Assembly (NCBI GenBank): GCA_050248275.1 | Contig: JBFWSR010000013.1 | Coordinates: 36,807-100,806, forward strand | Origin: CAILZL01 sp050248275 | GTDB taxonomy: Bacteria; Pseudomonadota; Gammaproteobacteria; Steroidobacterales; Steroidobacteraceae | DNA: 64,000 nt | Reading direction: 5' to 3' | In this document: positions 61,968 through 64,000 of the stretch, one piece after another | Numbering within the stretch: position 1 is the stretch's first letter | How the letters are laid out: each line of letters starts with the position of its first letter | Made by a program: the position numbers and the translations under genes | Notes under the pieces: generated by a model | What the model saw: the letters and a program-made list of their open reading frames with translations, nothing else | The model's database searches: none | Told to the model about the DNA's origin: nothing

Positions 61968-63529
61968 ATGAGTTCGCCAGAGCGCCGCTATACGCCAGAC
62001 GCGGCTTTGGATATGCGGGTATCGCCGCGGTCATTGCCATGTTGCTGTTGTGGTTGGCGGCAAGCCCGGTTATTGATCATGTGCCGTTATATGACGAGCT
62101 GTTGCATTTCCTGGCTGCTCAAGGCCTGCGCATGGATGGCCATCCTGCAATCGCACATGGCGAATACACGCGGGCGCTGCTGTTTACCAGGCTGGTGGCG
62201 TCGTCATTGACCCATTTTGGCGAAAGCATGGTTGCCGCGCGCATTCCTGCCCTGATTGCCGCCCTATTGTTGGTGGCATGCGTTGCCGCTTGGGTGACGC
62301 GGCGTGCGGGCCTGTTGGCTGGCGTGCTGGTGGCGCTGTTGTTGTGCCTGGTTCCGGCTACTGTCGAGCTGGCTGTTTTTGCCCGCTTCTATACCGTGCA
62401 TGCATTGCTGATCTGCGCAATAGTGATTGCATTTTATGAAGCTGCGTATCCGGCGCGCCCGCTCGTGGTTCGAATTGCTCTCGGCATATTCGCTGGCGCG
62501 TTGATCCCTCTGGCCTGGCACTTTCAATCGACCACGCTGATTGCGGTGGGTGCAGGAATGTGCAGTGTGGCCGCGCTGCTGATTTCCGATCACTGGTTGC
62601 GGGTGCGGGCTTTCGTCGTTCGCTATCCGCTGCAGGTCGTCATGGGCGGCGGTTTGCTGGCGACAATTGCGTTTTTCTTGTTTATCAAGCTCGATTTGGC
62701 CGCGCGCATGGGCGAAGTACCGCTCTGGGCTGCATGGGGCGCCAATCGACCACAGTTTTACGTGCTCGACTTCGCGCAAAGCATGCCGCTGTTGTGGCCC
62801 ATGTTCCCCGTGGCGTCCATCTTCGCCCTCATGACCTGCCGTAGATTGAGCCTGTTTTGTATCGTGACTGTGCTGGCGGCGCTCGCGGTTCACTCCATCG
62901 CTGCGGCGAAGTCAGTGCGTTATATCTACTACGCGCTGCCATTCTTTTGCGTCGTATGGGCTTGTGCGCTGGCGGGAGTGTTCAAATTATTGAGCGACTC
63001 GTTGCCGCACGTGAAATACGCCGTGCCTGGCCTCGCGCTGCTCGCCATGCTGGTGCTGGCCTTTTCTCAGGAGGGCCAACGCCTGGCCAAACTGGTGGTG
63101 CGGAAGATGGCGCCGGTTGAAGCGCTGTCCTACGCGGGAGAGCCGGATTGGAGTCCGGTGGTGCCGGTATTGCAGATGGAGCTTGCCAAAGCTGATCGCG
63201 TAGTCACTTCAAATGCGCTGAAAGCGTTGTTCTATCTGGGACGTTACGATTATGAGTTGAATGCCAGCATCGTGCTGGAAACCGCGTCGGGCGCGGAATT
63301 CGGTATCGACGAACGTACGGGCGGACGTGCGTTGGGTACTGCGGAATCGGTGCACAAATTGCTTGATCTGCCGGGGACGACGCTGGTGGTGCTGGAGGAA
63401 AGAAAAATCGGCAACCCAACGGGCGTGTCCGCTTCAGCATTGGCGGTTATTACTGCCGGTTGTACGACCATTGCCCTGCCATCTGATAGTGGAATTCGTG
63501 CATGGCGATGCCGCCACCCGGCAGATTGA
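61964..63529 (+). CDS. Multi-pass membrane protein, GT-C-like
   Basis: A 521-residue protein with about ten membrane segments. A GT-C-like Asp motif follows TM1 (VPLYDELLHFLAAQGL), and LAVFARFYTVHALLICAIV resembles the ArnT/PMT-type TM region. The C-terminal 120 residues are soluble. Layout is similar to the preceding gene, though clear pairwise sequence identity is not obvious. It converges with the GtrA gene, with 3 bp between stops. Confidence 0.68.
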   Translation: MNEFARAPLYARRGFGYAGIAAVIAMLLLWLAASPVIDHVPLYDELLHFLAAQGLRMDGHPAIAHGEYTRALLFTRLVASSLTHFGESMVAARIPALIAALLLVACVAAWVTRRAGLLAGVLVALLLCLVPATVELAVFARFYTVHALLICAIVIAFYEAAYPARPLVVRIALGIFAGALIPLAWHFQSTTLIAVGAGMCSVAALLISDHWLRVRAFVVRYPLQVVMGGGLLATIAFFLFIKLDLAARMGEVPLWAAWGANRPQFYVLDFAQSMPLLWPMFPVASIFALMTCRRLSLFCIVTVLAALAVHSIAAAKSVRYIYYALPFFCVVWACALAGVFKLLSDSLPHVKYAVPGLALLAMLVLAFSQEGQRLAKLVVRKMAPVEALSYAGEPDWSPVVPVLQMELAKADRVVTSNALKALFYLGRYDYELNASIVLETASGAEFGIDERTGGRALGTAESVHKLLDLPGTTLVVLEERKIGNPTGVSASALAVITAGCTTIALPSDSGIRAWRCRHPAD

Positions 63530-63532
63530 GAG

Positions 63533-63952
63533 TTAATTTCGCGGCGCTGTCGGGTGCTTGTTGAACACCAAATGCCGGCTTAAGGTGAAGTTTACGGCCA
63601 GGCCAGCGATGGAGCCGGCTCCCACGCCCAGCACTGGCCACGCGGCCACCAGCCCGGAAGTTCCCACTAACGCGGCATATACCGAATAATTCACCAGCCC
63701 CCCTGCAGCGTTTGCAGCGAGAAATTTCAGCCATTCGCGTAACAGGTTCGAGTCGCGTCGGTCGATGAAGGTGTAACGGCGATTGAGCGCCCATGTCGAG
63801 GTTGCGGCCGCCAGATACGACACTGCCCGTCCTGAGTAATGTCCGGCTCCCAGCGTGTGCATCACCATGTACAACGTGGCTGCATCAACAACAAATCCAG
63901 CCACGCCGACCAGTGCAAACCGCAAAAACTGAGAGCGCACGGTACGACTCAT
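63533..63952 (-). CDS. GtrA-family membrane protein
   Basis: A 139-residue protein with four membrane segments. RFALVGVAGFVVDAATLYMVM, SYLAAATSTWALNRRYTFID and GLAVNFTLSRHLVF are the GtrA/DPMS signature regions. GtrA proteins are thought to flip or aid use of polyprenyl-phosphate-linked sugars, matching the GT39-like and GT-C-like membrane proteins nearby that would need periplasmic lipid-linked donors. No dolichyl-phosphate-mannose-type synthase partner (GtrB) is visible within the window. Confidence 0.9.
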   Translation of the reverse strand: MSRTVRSQFLRFALVGVAGFVVDAATLYMVMHTLGAGHYSGRAVSYLAAATSTWALNRRYTFIDRRDSNLLREWLKFLAANAAGGLVNYSVYAALVGTSGLVAAWPVLGVGAGSIAGLAVNFTLSRHLVFNKHPTAPRN

Positions 63953-64000
63953 GAGAAATGATGGCTCATGAGAACTGTGTGGATCAATTCAGCCCGGTTA

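Noticed and set aside
1..64000. CRISPR array, phage, transposase or toxin-antitoxin system
   Set aside because: No regularly spaced direct repeats and no matching proteins were seen on either strand.

Overview
This 64 kb window is chromosomal DNA of a Gram-negative proteobacterium. The outer-membrane exporters, Wzx/Wzy/Wzz machinery, lipoprotein and beta-barrel genes, fused CysNC and E. coli-like ThyA/FolA/Pgi/GltX point to the beta/gamma group; the genus cannot be fixed from sequence alone. Almost the whole window is devoted to making and exporting cell-surface polysaccharide. No exosortase, CRISPR array, integrase, transposase or phage gene was seen.

Layout. (1) 1-3348: housekeeping block thyA (5' end cut off by the window) - SET-domain methyltransferase - folA - pgi. 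The last three are joined by 4-bp ATGA overlaps. (2) 3503-7165: dTDP-rhamnose genes in the order rmlA-C-D-B, bordered at 3370-3439 by a palindromic repeat and interrupted at 5838-5989 by a MITE-like element. (3) 7356-23408: polysaccharide locus I. It has a long multi-SLBB exporter and a Wzz protein (an OtnA/OtnB-like pair), then an AT-rich, mixed-orientation serotype-type core (glycosyltransferases, Wzy, Wzx, FkbM methyltransferase), then gmd-fcl and a WecA/MraY-type initiating transferase. (4) 23552-32122: ugd, a UDP-glucuronate 4-epimerase, cysD-cysNC (with a perfect 22-bp-arm palindrome between them), manC, a rho-independent terminator, and manB. (5) 32247-36074: orphan GAF/PAS histidine kinase, tRNA-Val(CAC), gltX. 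(6) 36221-63952: polysaccharide locus II. It opens with a c-di-GMP-I (GEMM-I) riboswitch and a small fibronectin-III lipoprotein. These are followed by a short Wza-type exporter, a beta-barrel protein, a chain-length regulator, a tyrosine autokinase, a WcaJ-type initiating transferase, Wzx, four GT4 glycosyltransferases, two OafA/SGNH acyltransferases, two GT39-like membrane proteins, a secreted glycosidase-like protein, a hexapeptide acetyltransferase, a Wzy-like polymerase, two further multi-pass glycosyltransferase-like proteins and a GtrA protein.

How it fits together. pgi, manB/manC, rmlABCD, gmd/fcl, ugd and the epimerase together supply dTDP-L-rhamnose, GDP-mannose, GDP-L-fucose, UDP-glucuronate and probably UDP-galacturonate. 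Two nearly complete Wzy-dependent assembly lines lie side by side. Each has its own initiating transferase, flippase, polymerase, chain-length protein and exporter. Locus I, without a tyrosine kinase, looks like an O-antigen/capsule locus. Locus II, with autokinase, c-di-GMP riboswitch, secreted glycosidase and acyltransferases, looks like a biofilm exopolysaccharide locus. Functions are assigned from recognisable motifs; sugar specificities of individual glycosyltransferases cannot be read from sequence.
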